64,000 nt of DNA from Halopenitus salinus (GCF_042662125.1 NZ_JBHSXL010000009.1:682001-746000); one strand, 5' to 3'; counted from the stretch's first letter, positions 25,218-33,622 are shown. The notes: generated by a model from the sequence alone, not told the origin. Numbers and translations: made by a program.

Positions 25218-26759
25218 TCACCGTCGCCAGAACCCGCCGGTGAAGACGACGAGGGCGGGCAGGATCTCCAGGCGGCCCACCCACATCAAAAAGACCATCC
25301 ACAGCTTGGTCGTCGCCGGGAGCGCCAGATAGGACCCGAACGGACCGAGCCGGCCGAACGCCGGACCGATGTTCCCGATGGCGGCGAGGCTCGCGCCGAT
25401 CGCCTCGAGGGCGGTCAACTCGAGCCCCACGCGGGCGGCGTCCAGCGCGATCACGAGGACGCCGAGCGCGAACAGGACGATATAAAGCAGGGTGAAGCCG
25501 ATCACGCCGCGGATCGCGTCCTCGTCGACGACGTGGCCGCCGAGGCGGATCGGCTGGACGACGTCCGGGTGCGCGGTCTCCAAGAGCTCGCGGCGAAGCA
25601 CCTTGAAGACGATGAGCCATCGGACGATCTTGATCCCGCCGCCCGTCGACCCGGCGGACCCGCCGACGAACATGGCGAAAAGCAACGTCAGCTGTCCGTA
25701 GGTACCCCACTGGGCGAAGTCGCTCGTCGCGAACCCGGTGGAGTTCAAAAGCGAGCCGATCTGGAAGGCGGCGTGTCGAAGTGCGGGCTCCGCCGTCCCC
25801 TCGGTGGTGCCGCCGATCTCGAGCGGCGGCGCGACGCCCGCGTACAGCAGGCCGAAGACGACCGCGACGAACGTCGCGACCGCGCCGGCGTAGGTCCGAA
25901 GCTCCGTGTCGCGCATCAGATCGCGCGTGTCGCCCGCGAGCACGTGCCAGAACAGCGCGAAGTTGACCCCCGCGACGACCATGAACGGGATGATCGCCCA
26001 CTGGACCGCGGCCGAGAAGGCCGCGATGCTCTCGGACTGCGGGGAGAACCCGCCGGTCGGCATCGTCGAGAAGGCGTGGGCGACGGCGTTGAAGAGGTCC
26101 ATCTCCGGCGCGAACCCGAGGAGGTGGAGCCCGTACAACACGACCGCGAGCCCGACGGTGAACGCGAAGTAGACCTTCCAGAGGACCCGCGCCGTCTCCT
26201 GGATGTGCGGGGTGAGCTTCTGGAGCTGCGGTCCCGGCGCCTCGGCCTGGATCAGGTCGGCCCCGTTGACCGCGAGCTCCGGAAGGATCGCGACCATGAG
26301 GACGATGATCCCCATGCCGCCGAGCCACTGGGTGAGCTGGCGCCACATCAACAGCGCGTGCGAGTGGCGGTCGGTCGAGATCTCGCCCATCACCGTCGCG
26401 CCCGTCGTCGTGAACCCGGAGGTCGACTCGAAGAGCGCGTTGACGGGATGTGCGAGCGTCGATTCCGTTCCGTAGCCGGCGAGCAGGTAGGGGATCGTGC
26501 CGACGACCGCGACCGCGAGCCACGCGAGCGCGACGAGCAACAGCGCCTCCCTCGGGCCCAGATCCGGGTCCGGATCGAGCCGTTCGAGCAGGGCGCCGGC
26601 GGCGAGGGTACAGAAGATCGACGCGCCGAAGACGAGGAGGTCCTCGCCGTAGACGAGCGCGACGACGAGCGGGATCGCCATCGCCACCGCCGTGTACTTG
26701 ACGACGGTCCCCGTGACCGCCACGCTCGTCCGCCACTCGACCTTCAGCGACGCGGACAT
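25218..26759 (-). CDS. trkH: TrkH-family potassium uptake membrane subunit (copy 1)
   Basis: A 513-aa potassium channel-like subunit with about ten membrane segments. Four pore-loop repeats are visible: STSGFTTTGATV, STMPTGGFSP, NSTGFATSDF and NIGPAFGRLG, each with the conserved selectivity-filter Gly. Membrane helices include MAIPLVVALVYGEDLLVFG and LLYIVLFALGVLVIALDAA. The start is ATG 26759, 23 codons into the open frame. It lies downstream of trkH copy 2 with a 145-nt gap that includes a strong hairpin. TrkA (29.8 kb) would gate it. Haloarchaea use high potassium as their main compatible solute, which explains the redundancy. Confidence 0.93.
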   Translation of the reverse strand: MSASLKVEWRTSVAVTGTVVKYTAVAMAIPLVVALVYGEDLLVFGASIFCTLAAGALLERLDPDPDLGPREALLLVALAWLAVAVVGTIPYLLAGYGTESTLAHPVNALFESTSGFTTTGATVMGEISTDRHSHALLMWRQLTQWLGGMGIIVLMVAILPELAVNGADLIQAEAPGPQLQKLTPHIQETARVLWKVYFAFTVGLAVVLYGLHLLGFAPEMDLFNAVAHAFSTMPTGGFSPQSESIAAFSAAVQWAIIPFMVVAGVNFALFWHVLAGDTRDLMRDTELRTYAGAVATFVAVVFGLLYAGVAPPLEIGGTTEGTAEPALRHAAFQIGSLLNSTGFATSDFAQWGTYGQLTLLFAMFVGGSAGSTGGGIKIVRWLIVFKVLRRELLETAHPDVVQPIRLGGHVVDEDAIRGVIGFTLLYIVLFALGVLVIALDAARVGLELTALEAIGASLAAIGNIGPAFGRLGPFGSYLALPATTKLWMVFLMWVGRLEILPALVVFTGGFWRR

Positions 26760-26868
26760 ACGTCCCTCCGCCAACGATGGTCGTTCCGGCGACCGCGATC
26801 GGCGTTCGACTCCCCGCTCATACCCCATCCGACCGAAGGAACGGGCAAGAATCCATCGGGTCGCGATC

Positions 26869-26904
26869 GACGCCGTCTAGCCGGGAGCGGCTGGCGACGG
26901 CGTC
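26869..26904. promoter_or_regulatory. Strong hairpin between the two trkH genes
   Basis: GACGCCGTC (26869-26877) is the exact reverse complement of GACGGCGTC (26896-26904). A nested 5-bp stem AGCCG/CGGCT (26879-26883 with 26888-26892) encloses a GGAG loop. It begins directly after the copy-2 trkH stop (TGA 26905-26907 on the minus strand). It could be a processing or attenuation element or a 3'-end stabiliser. Confidence 0.6.
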
Positions 26905-28440
26905 TCAAGAGCGCCAGTAGCCGGGGGTCAACAGCACGAAGACGGGAATGATCTCGATCCGACCGACCCACATCAACGCGATCATCGCGAGCTTCGTGAG
27001 GTCCGAGAAGGGGTGATAGCTGCCGAACGGTCCGGCGATCCCGAACGCCGGACCGATGTTGAAGAAGGTCGCGGCGGCCGCGCTCATCGCCTCGAACTCC
27101 GTCAACTCGAGTCCCGTTCTGGCGCCATCCACGGCGATGAACGCCGTGAGCCCGAAGAAGATCACGATCGACACGAGCGTGTAGGCGTAGACGTCCCGGA
27201 CGGTCTCCTCCTCGACGACCCGGTCGCCGAGTCGGATCGGACGGATGGCCGAGGGGTGGGCGGCCGTAAAGAGGTCCCGGCGAAACCCCTTGAGGACGAT
27301 GATCCATCGCAGGAGCTTGATCGAACAGGTCGTCGATCCGGCCATCCCGCCGAGGAACATCAACAGGAACAGGACGTGTTTGGAGGCCGCCGACCAGCCG
27401 TTGAAATCGATCGTCGCGAACCCCGTGGTGGTGAGGATGGAGACGACCTGGAAGCTCGCGTGGCGGATCTTCGCCTCGATCGGCAGCGACGTCTCGGGAT
27501 CGACGAGCAGGAGCAGCGCCAAAAGGACCGTCGTCCCGATCACGACGCCGACGTAATAGCGGAACTCCTCGTTTCGAACCGGACGCAGCCAGTCGCCGCG
27601 AACGAAGTGGTAGATGAGGATGAAGTTCGTCGCCCCGATGAACATGAACGGAATGATCGTCCACTGGGCGGCCCGCGAGAACGCTCCGACGCTTCCGGGG
27701 TCCGGCGAGAACCCCGCGGTCGCCACGGCGGTGAGCGCGTGGGCGAGCGCGTTGTACGGCGTCATGTTCGGCGCGACGCCGAGGTGGGAAAGCGCGTAGA
27801 GCGTGCCCGCACACGCGAGGGTGATCCCGGCGTAAAGCGACCACAACATTCGCGCCGTCTCCTCGATGTGCGGGGAGAGCTTCTGGACGTCCTGGGTCTG
27901 CGTCTCCGTCTCCATCAGCTGGGTGCCACCGATGGAGAGCTGGGAGAGCACGGAGATGGCGAGCACGAGGATCCCCAGCCCGCCGAGCCACTGGATGAGT
28001 TGCCGCCACATCAGGATCGATCGGTCGTGGACCGAGAAGTCGACGAGCACCGTCGCGCCGGTGGTCGTGATGCCCGACATCGACTCGAAGAGCGCGTCGA
28101 TCGGGTGGGCGATGACGCCGTTCCCGGCGACGAGAAAGGGGATCGCACCGATCAGCCCGACCGCGAGCCACGCGAGCGCGACCATGAGGAACGCCTCCCG
28201 GCCGCCGATGTCCGCGTCCCCGGAGAGTCCCTGGAGGCCCCGTCCGACGACGAGGGTGACGGCGATCGCCGCGAGAAACGGACGCAGCGGCTCGCCGTAA
28301 TACGCCGCGAGCAAAAGCGGGAACGCGAGGGGCGCCGCGAGCCACAGGAGGATGCTCCCGACCACGCCGAGGCTGGCGCGCCAGTTGACCCTGACCGGGC
28401 GGCGTCGAAAGCGGGCGATCCGGCCGAGAGGGTCGGGCAT
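26905..28440 (-). CDS. trkH: TrkH-family potassium uptake membrane subunit (copy 2)
   Basis: A 511-aa paralogue of the neighbouring subunit with the same four pore loops: SMSGITTTGATVL, AVATAGFSPDPGS, TTTGFATIDF and NIGPAFGIAGP. It has about ten hydrophobic segments. Compared with copy 1, the N-terminal cytosolic region is basic (ARFRRRPVRVNWRASLG). Its ATG (28438-28440) directly follows the trkA stop (28441-28443) without a gap, so the two are translated as one operon. It is the better candidate for the constitutive TrkA partner. A hairpin lies immediately after its stop codon. Confidence 0.93.
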   Translation of the reverse strand: MPDPLGRIARFRRRPVRVNWRASLGVVGSILLWLAAPLAFPLLLAAYYGEPLRPFLAAIAVTLVVGRGLQGLSGDADIGGREAFLMVALAWLAVGLIGAIPFLVAGNGVIAHPIDALFESMSGITTTGATVLVDFSVHDRSILMWRQLIQWLGGLGILVLAISVLSQLSIGGTQLMETETQTQDVQKLSPHIEETARMLWSLYAGITLACAGTLYALSHLGVAPNMTPYNALAHALTAVATAGFSPDPGSVGAFSRAAQWTIIPFMFIGATNFILIYHFVRGDWLRPVRNEEFRYYVGVVIGTTVLLALLLLVDPETSLPIEAKIRHASFQVVSILTTTGFATIDFNGWSAASKHVLFLLMFLGGMAGSTTCSIKLLRWIIVLKGFRRDLFTAAHPSAIRPIRLGDRVVEEETVRDVYAYTLVSIVIFFGLTAFIAVDGARTGLELTEFEAMSAAAATFFNIGPAFGIAGPFGSYHPFSDLTKLAMIALMWVGRIEIIPVFVLLTPGYWRS

Positions 28441-29781
28441 CTACAGCTTCTCCGTCGCCTCCTCGAGCACCGACGTCTCGATGAACGCGACGACGTGGTC
28501 GCCGGGGTGGATCTCGGTGTCGCCCCGGGGAACGACGAACTCGCGATCCCGTGTGATGGCGCCGATGACGACGCCATCGGGGAGGTCCGCGACCGCGTCG
28601 CGGATCGCCTTGCCGGCGAGCGCGCTCGAGTCGTCGATCTCCACCTCGATCACCTCGGCCTTGTCCGACTCGATGAACGCGATGTTCTCGGCGGATCCCG
28701 ACTGGGTGAACCGGGTGATCTCCTCCGCGACGACCTCCCGCGGGGAGATGCCGACGTCGACCCCGACGGTCTCGAAGAGGTCGACGTAGGAGCCCCGATC
28801 GACGACGGCGACGGTTCGTTCGACGCCGAGGCGACTCGCGAGCAGACACTCGAGGAGGTTCTTCTCGTCGGAGTCGAGCGTGGAGACGAGGATGTCGGCG
28901 TCGCCGACGTGCTCGCGCTCGAGAAAGCCCATGTCGGTCGCGTCGGACTCCATCACCACGGTCCCCGGCAGCTCCTCGGCGAGCGTCCGCGCGCGGTCGT
29001 GATCCTGCTCGACCAGCCTGGGGGACAGCCCGCGCTCCTCCAGGAGCCGACAGACGTGATAGCCGATCTCCGATCCGCCGATGACGACCACCTCCGCCGA
29101 CTTCTCTGGCGATTCCTTCGGGGCGATCTCACGCGCGAACGTCTGGACGCTGCGCGGCGAGCCGATGACGACGACCCGGTCGCCCGCGAGGATGCACGCG
29201 TCGCCGCGCGGCACCTCCACGTCGCCGTTCCGAAGGATGGCGGCGAAGGTGAGCGAGTCGAACCGGTCGGCCTCCTCGACGGTCTGGTCGACGATCGGCG
29301 ACTCCTCGTCGATCTGGAACTCCGCCATCTGGACGCGCCCGCCGGCGAAGACGTCGGCGTCCCGCGCCGCCGGCAGGCCGACCACGCGGACGATCGACTC
29401 GGCGGTGAGGAGGTTCGTACACACCATGAGGTCGATGCCGAACGCCCCCTCGTCGTGCTTCCAGGTGCGGAGGTACTTCGTGTGTTTGATACGCGCGATC
29501 GTGAACGCCTTCTCACAGAGCGCCTTCGCCGTCGAGCAGGCGACGATGTTCGTCTCGTCGTCGTCCGTGGTCGCAAGAACCATGTCGGCCTCCCCGACGT
29601 CCGCCTCCTCCAGCGTCTCCACCTCAGTCCCGTCGCCGGTGATCGTCAACACGTCGAGCGAGTAGGTCAACTCGTCGGCACGCTCGTCGCGGCTCTCGAC
29701 GACGACGACGTCGTGGTCGTGTTGCAGATCGGCCGCGATGCTCTCGCCGACCTGGCCCGCGCCGATGATGACTACGTGCAC
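28441..29781 (-). CDS. trkA: Trk system potassium uptake regulatory protein TrkA
   Basis: A 446-aa cytosolic regulator with two RCK modules in tandem. The first opens with HVVIIGAGQVGESIAADL and the second with VVVIGGSEIGYHVCRLLE near the middle; both are NAD-binding Rossmann halves, and each is followed by a TrkA_C domain (the last near 370-446). It binds the TrkH channel and opens it in response to NAD(H) and nucleotides. The start is GTG 29781, because the Rossmann strand begins there and residues upstream are basic shadow sequence. It is contiguous with trkH copy 2. I see no clear TATA box at the usual distance. Confidence 0.93.
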   Translation of the reverse strand: MHVVIIGAGQVGESIAADLQHDHDVVVVESRDERADELTYSLDVLTITGDGTEVETLEEADVGEADMVLATTDDDETNIVACSTAKALCEKAFTIARIKHTKYLRTWKHDEGAFGIDLMVCTNLLTAESIVRVVGLPAARDADVFAGGRVQMAEFQIDEESPIVDQTVEEADRFDSLTFAAILRNGDVEVPRGDACILAGDRVVVIGSPRSVQTFAREIAPKESPEKSAEVVVIGGSEIGYHVCRLLEERGLSPRLVEQDHDRARTLAEELPGTVVMESDATDMGFLEREHVGDADILVSTLDSDEKNLLECLLASRLGVERTVAVVDRGSYVDLFETVGVDVGISPREVVAEEITRFTQSGSAENIAFIESDKAEVIEVEIDDSSALAGKAIRDAVADLPDGVVIGAITRDREFVVPRGDTEIHPGDHVVAFIETSVLEEATEKL

Positions 29782-29889
29782 GGACCGGTCCCCTCGGGTC
29801 TCATGCGCCGGCGTTCTCGCGGAGGGGGTAAATGGGTTACCTTCGCGAATCACGCCGTCGCGGCGCTCCTCGTCTTCGATCCCCCCCGA

Positions 29890-30042
29890 TCACTCGCAGT
29901 TCGGACACTCGAGATGCTGGACGCCGTCGACGTCGAGCGTCCACTCCAGGGTCGCACCACACTCCGAACACGTCTTCGAGTCGTCCCGATTCGCCTCGGC
30001 GGCCTCGGACCGCTCGTCGTCCGCTCCGGGTGCGGGTTGCAT
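29890..30042 (-). CDS. Zinc-ribbon microprotein (50 aa)
   Basis: A 50-aa protein with an acidic N-terminal half (PGADDERSEAAEANRDD) and two CxxC knuckles, CSEC (about residues 25-28) and CPNC (about 46-49), giving a compact zinc ribbon with TLEWTLDVDGVQHLE between them. Starting ATG is 30042 and stop TGA is 29890-29892. It lies in the gap between trkA and uS15. Haloarchaea have many such zinc-finger microproteins; several are known to affect motility, biofilm or phospholipid functions, but no function can be assigned here. The reading frame is short, so the call rests on the two knuckles and composition. Confidence 0.65.
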   Translation of the reverse strand: MQPAPGADDERSEAAEANRDDSKTCSECGATLEWTLDVDGVQHLECPNCE

Positions 30043-30385
30043 ACGTGAAATCGGCGGCGGCTCGCGGAAAAGGCTGGCGGCGATCCACGTCGAGGGTTCG
30101 GAGGCGGCGGTCCGAAGGGAGCGGTTCGACGTCGACGGTTCGATGCCGACGATTGGACACGCTTAAGAGTGCCCACGAGGAGGATACGGTGGGAACAGCA
30201 CAGCCGTAACTCCGACTCGCCGAGGTCGCCACGCGACCCACGGCTCGGGATTGCGGCAGTGCACCGCCGGCTCCCACGGCGCGATCACCGGTTCGACGCT
30301 CGCGGTCGTCGCGAGCACCGATCGCCGGTCCGCCGCCGGGAGTCGCGGTCACGCTTTTGCGGTTGTGCCGTTCCAAGGACAAACG
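30043..30385 (+). other. 343-nt stretch upstream of uS15 with no recognisable gene
   Basis: No ORF with family features or start context was found on either strand. A weak TATA-like CGCTTAAG lies near 30159. A T-rich CGCTTTTGCGG near 30351 is about 32 nt before the uS15 ATG and could be its promoter. The GC-rich centre (30180-30330) has several short inverted repeats, so a small RNA is possible but not supported by a known motif. Confidence 0.5.
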
Positions 30386-30853
30386 ATGGCACGAATACAC
30401 ACACGACGCCGCGGCTCGTCCGGTTCGGACAAGCCCGTGGCAGACGACCCGCCGGAGTGGAGCGACGTCGACGCCGACGCGATCGAATCCCGCGTCGTCG
30501 AGCTGGCCGACCAGGGATACGACCCGAGCCAGATCGGCATGAAACTGCGCGACGAGGGCGTGAAAGGGACCTCGATCCCGGACGTCAAGCTCGCGACCGG
30601 AAAGAAGATCACGGAGATCCTCGAGGAGAACGACGCCGCCGGCGAGGTGCCGGAGGACTTCTACAACCTCCTCGAGCGCGCGGTCCGCCTCCGCGAGCAC
30701 ATGGACGAGAACCCGCAGGACCACCAGAACAAGCGGGCGCTCCAGAACACCGAATCGAAGATCCGCCGTCTCGCCGACTACTACCGCGGCGACAAGCTCG
30801 ACGAGGAGTTCAACTACACCTACGAGACCGCGGCCGAGATCGTCGAGGACTAA
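30386..30853 (+). CDS. rps15: 30S ribosomal protein uS15
   Basis: A 155-aa archaeal/eukaryotic-type uS15 that binds the central domain of 16S rRNA. The N-terminal extension typical of this branch (MARIHTRRRGSSGSDKP and the DDPPEWSDVD segment) is followed by the helical core: SQIGMKLRDEGVKGTSIPDV, LRARVRLREHM-like RAVRLREHMDENPQDHQNKR, and NTESKIRRLADYYRG. ATG 30386 was chosen because the MARIHTRRRG start is strongly conserved. It is the first gene of a coupled cluster (uS15, RecJ-like, Pcc1, eS1). Confidence 0.97.
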   Translation: MARIHTRRRGSSGSDKPVADDPPEWSDVDADAIESRVVELADQGYDPSQIGMKLRDEGVKGTSIPDVKLATGKKITEILEENDAAGEVPEDFYNLLERAVRLREHMDENPQDHQNKRALQNTESKIRRLADYYRGDKLDEEFNYTYETAAEIVED

Positions 30854-30890
30854 AGACGCGTCCCGAGCGCGACTCCCCGTGACCACGACA

Positions 30891-32156
30891 ATGCCCGGAA
30901 CCACCGCCGCCGAAACCACGACTGGGACGCTCGCCGACGCCGTCGGTGACGCGCCGTTCGTTCGGCTCGTCGCCAGCGACGACGGCGACGCGCTGGCAGC
31001 GGCGGCGCTGCTCGCCCGGGTCGCACGCGCTATCGACGTTCCCTACCAGGTCCGCGTGAACGCGGACCCGATCCGCGCGCTCCGTTCGGTCGCGACCGAG
31101 GGATCCGAGGCCGAGTCGGCGGACGTCTCGATCGCGATCGGCTCCGGCGCACGAACGGCGGACGTCGACGTGGGATCCGACTCCGGGATCCGCGCCATTT
31201 CCGGGACCGACTCCGCAGCGAGCGCGAGCGCGTTCGCGGTCGCACGGAAACTGGGACTCGATCCGGACCCCGTCCTCGCGCTCGCCGGCGTCGTCGCCTC
31301 GGACGGCCCCTCCGACTCCGACGAGGTCGGGGACGTCCTCGAGGCCGGCGAACGGCGTGACCTGGTCGAGCGACGACCGGGAGTCGCGCTGCCGTCCCTC
31401 GAGTCCGTCGAGGGGATGGCGACGGGACTGGCCGCCTCGACCCTGATCTTGGCGCCCACCTCCGGCGATCCGGAGGCCGCGCGAGAGGTCATCTCGGAGG
31501 CCGGGATCGACGAGACGACGGCGTCGGGATCGATGCCAGTCGACGATCACAGGCGGCTCGCCTCGTTGCTCGCGGTCGACGTCTGCGGCGCGCCGAGCGC
31601 GAGCGACCGTTCGGCGACCGCACTCGATCGCGTGCTTCGTCCCTACGCGATCGCCGGCTCCGCTCCGTTCGCGACCGTCGGCGGCTACGCCGACGTGCTT
31701 CGAGCGCTCGCTCGGGAGGCCCCCGGAACGGGAATCGCGCTCGCCATCTCCGAGAGCGACCCCGACGAGGGGCTTCGCTCGGCCGCGCTCGAGACGTGGC
31801 GGTCACACGGCATGGCGGTCCACCGCGCGCTCGACGGCGGGACGGCGAACCGCTACGACGGGGTCTACGAGGTCCGCCTCGAGGCCCCGGACGGCGTCCT
31901 CGCGACCGCCGCCGAGGTGGTTCGCGATTTCCGCTCGCCGGAACCGATCGCGATCGCGGCGGACGTCGACGGCGGCCGGATCGCCGTCGCGGCGACGCGA
32001 TCCGACGGCGTCGGGAACACGCTCCGCTCCGTGGCCGACGAGTTCGACGCCGCGGGTTGGGGCGGCCCGGCGCGCGGCGGCGTTCGAGCGACGGACGCCA
32101 CCGACGTGGCGCCCGCGGAATTGCTCGAGGCGACCAGGGAGGCGCTCCGCGGATGA
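30891..32156 (+). CDS. Archaeal RecJ-like / DHH-related exonuclease family protein
   Basis: A 421-aa protein from ATG 30891 (425 aa from an in-frame GTG at 30879). It opens with FVRLVASDDGDALAAAALLARVARA, matching the first DHH-like motif with SDDGD in place of DHH-type metal ligands. It also has VADVSIAIGSGA-like strands and a C-terminal region with VRLEAPDGVLATAAEVV and DGVGNTLRSVADEFDAAGWGG, the DHHA1-like end (GGG-type motif). Some canonical metal ligands look absent, so it may be non-catalytic. In haloarchaea this gene, annotated as RecJ-like exonuclease, sits between uS15 and Pcc1. Its stop overlaps the Pcc1 start as ATGA. Confidence 0.7.
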   Translation: MPGTTAAETTTGTLADAVGDAPFVRLVASDDGDALAAAALLARVARAIDVPYQVRVNADPIRALRSVATEGSEAESADVSIAIGSGARTADVDVGSDSGIRAISGTDSAASASAFAVARKLGLDPDPVLALAGVVASDGPSDSDEVGDVLEAGERRDLVERRPGVALPSLESVEGMATGLAASTLILAPTSGDPEAAREVISEAGIDETTASGSMPVDDHRRLASLLAVDVCGAPSASDRSATALDRVLRPYAIAGSAPFATVGGYADVLRALAREAPGTGIALAISESDPDEGLRSAALETWRSHGMAVHRALDGGTANRYDGVYEVRLEAPDGVLATAAEVVRDFRSPEPIAIAADVDGGRIAVAATRSDGVGNTLRSVADEFDAAGWGGPARGGVRATDATDVAPAELLEATREALRG

Positions 32157-32530
32157 GCGAGCCGACCGATTCACACGACACGTCGGACGAGCCGCGACGG
32201 ACGGCGACGGTCAGAACCCGCCACGACGACCCCACGGTCGTCGACGCCGCGGTCGCCCCGGACGACACCGAGTCGATGGACGGAACCGTCGACGGCGACG
32301 CCACGGTCGTCCGCCGGGTGGACCGCGAGACGACCGGCGGCCTGCAGTCGACGGTGGACGACTACCTCCGGAACCTGCACGTCGCCGATCGCGTCGCGGA
32401 ACGCGGTCGTTCCCACGCGAGCGCATCCGACGGGACGGACGGCGGCCGGAACGCGGACGGGGGAGGCGCGGACGCGGTGGCGAACAGACACGCAGACGAA
32501 CACGACACCACACCAACACACGACACATGA
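32153..32530 (+). CDS. pcc1: KEOPS complex subunit Pcc1
   Basis: A 125-aa subunit of KEOPS, which makes t6A at position 37 of ANN-decoding tRNAs. The core is ATVRTRHDDPTVVDAAVAPDD, DGDATVVRRVDRETTGGLQS and TVDDYLRNLHVAD, with the expected beta-alpha-beta pattern of the Pcc1/CTAG family and its dimer helix. The C-terminal 40 residues (SDGTDGGRNADGGGADAV) are low-complexity and absent from typical members. The start is ATG 32153, overlapping the RecJ-like stop; its own TGA overlaps the eS1 ATG, so all three genes are probably translationally coupled. Confidence 0.87.
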   Translation: MSEPTDSHDTSDEPRRTATVRTRHDDPTVVDAAVAPDDTESMDGTVDGDATVVRRVDRETTGGLQSTVDDYLRNLHVADRVAERGRSHASASDGTDGGRNADGGGADAVANRHADEHDTTPTHDT

Positions 32531-33168
32531 GCGAACGATCCGTATCCAGACAGAAACAGGGGAAGCGATGGTACTCGGTGCTCGCGCCCGAGCAGTTCGA
32601 CAGGGCCGAGATCGGCGAGACCCTCGCCGAGGAGCCCGAGCAGGTCGTCGGCCGGACGATCACGACCACGCTCGGCGAACTGAACCAGGACAGCGGCGCG
32701 AACAACACGAAGCTGACGTTCAAGATCACGGACGTCGGCAGCGACACGGCCTACACCGAGTTCGTGAAGTACGAGCTGACGCGCGATTACCTGCGCTCGC
32801 TCGTCCGTCGCGGCTCCTCGAAGGTCGAGGCGTCCATCACCGTGTTGACGACGGACGACTACCGCGTCCGCCTCCAGCCCGTCTCCTTCACGACGAAGAA
32901 GGCCGACCGCTCCCAGGAGCAGGCCATCCGCCGCGTGATGATCGACCAGGTCCACGAGGCCGCCGCCGAGCGGACCTTCGAGGACCTCGTCGACTCCGTG
33001 GTCGAGGGACGGCTCTCCTCTGCGATCTACGGCGACGCGAAGACGATCTATCCGCTTCGCCGCGTCGAGGTCCAGAAACTCACCCTCGAGGCGCGTCCCG
33101 AGGAGGTCGCCGCCGAGGAGGAGGCCGCGGTCGACGTGGACTCCGAGGACGTCGCCGTCGACGAGTAG
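32527..33168 (+). CDS. rps3ae: 30S ribosomal protein eS1 (S3Ae)
   Basis: A 213-aa archaeal/eukaryotic-specific small-subunit protein. Diagnostic segments are RQKQGKRWYSVLAPEQFDRA, EIGETLAEEPEQVVGRTITT, RRGSSKVEASITVLTTDDYR and MIDQVHEAAAERTFEDLV. A short acidic tail (VDVDSEDVAVDE) ends it. ATG 32527 overlaps the Pcc1 stop as ATGA. It closes the uS15-eS1 cluster and is followed by a T9 tract, a probable transcription terminator. Confidence 0.96.
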   Translation: MSERSVSRQKQGKRWYSVLAPEQFDRAEIGETLAEEPEQVVGRTITTTLGELNQDSGANNTKLTFKITDVGSDTAYTEFVKYELTRDYLRSLVRRGSSKVEASITVLTTDDYRVRLQPVSFTTKKADRSQEQAIRRVMIDQVHEAAAERTFEDLVDSVVEGRLSSAIYGDAKTIYPLRRVEVQKLTLEARPEEVAAEEEAAVDVDSEDVAVDE

Positions 33169-33197
33169 GCGACGACCGCACCGCGACCCGATTCTCG

Positions 33198-33206
33198 TTT
33201 TTTTTT
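33198..33206 (+). terminator. T9 terminator after the uS15-eS1 cluster
   Basis: Nine consecutive T lie 30 nt after the eS1 stop, the longest T run in the window and a strong candidate for the transcript end of the ribosomal cluster. Confidence 0.75.
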
Positions 33207-33296
33207 CGGCTCGATAGCTACGCCGGCGCGACCGCCGCCGTCGATCGCCGACCCGGAGACGAAACGTTGAAACGCCGCTCCGGCCTACCCCAGGCC

Positions 33297-33575
33297 ATGG
33301 AACTGCGGGTCATCGACAAGAGCGAGCAGGAACTCCGCATCGAGATCGCCGGCGAGGACCACACGTTCATGAACGTCCTGAAGGGCGCGCTGTTGGAGAC
33401 CGAGGAGGTCACCGCGGCGACCTACGACGTCAACCCCGAGCAGTCGGGCGGCCAGACGGATCCGGTTCTCACGGTCAAGACCGATGGCGCCGACCCGCTC
33501 GACGCCGTCGCGGACGCCGCCGGGTCGATCACGGACCAGACGACCGCGCTCGCGGACGCGGTGCGGGCCGCCTGA
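33297..33575 (+). CDS. rpoL: DNA-directed RNA polymerase subunit L
   Basis: A 92-aa subunit (homologue of eukaryotic Rpb11, partner of RpoD/Rpb3 in the assembly platform). The segment MELRVIDKSEQELRIEIAGE, then DHTFMNVLKGALLE, is the invariant Rpb11-type DHTFxNxLr motif. The C-terminal helix (DAVADAAGSITDQTTALADA) mediates dimerisation. ATG 33297 is the only plausible start. It is monocistronic, with a 128-nt gap from eS1 and a short tandem repeat over its stop codon. Confidence 0.95.
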   Translation: MELRVIDKSEQELRIEIAGEDHTFMNVLKGALLETEEVTAATYDVNPEQSGGQTDPVLTVKTDGADPLDAVADAAGSITDQTTALADAVRAA

Positions 33576-33622
33576 AGCCGGCGCCCCACCTGAAGCCGCG
33601 GAGCGCCTGAGGCCGCGATCCC
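33571..33622. repeat. 17-18 bp tandem repeat overlapping the rpoL stop codon
   Basis: Three units begin CCTGAAGCCG or CCTGAGGCCG: 33571-33588, 33589-33605 and 33606-33622. The TGA of the first unit (33573-33575) is the rpoL stop, so the array looks like a duplication of the gene's 3' end. The rest of the gap to hisF (33623-33733) holds nothing recognised. Confidence 0.7.

Noticed and set aside
22629..26951. 1440-codon plus-strand ORF
   Set aside because: It is antisense to folCP, trkH and hits no family pattern. The Arg/Asp/Val/Leu-rich composition is that of a GC3-biased shadow frame.
27013..30048. 1011-codon plus-strand ORF
   Set aside because: Antisense to trkH and trkA; no start context or motif.
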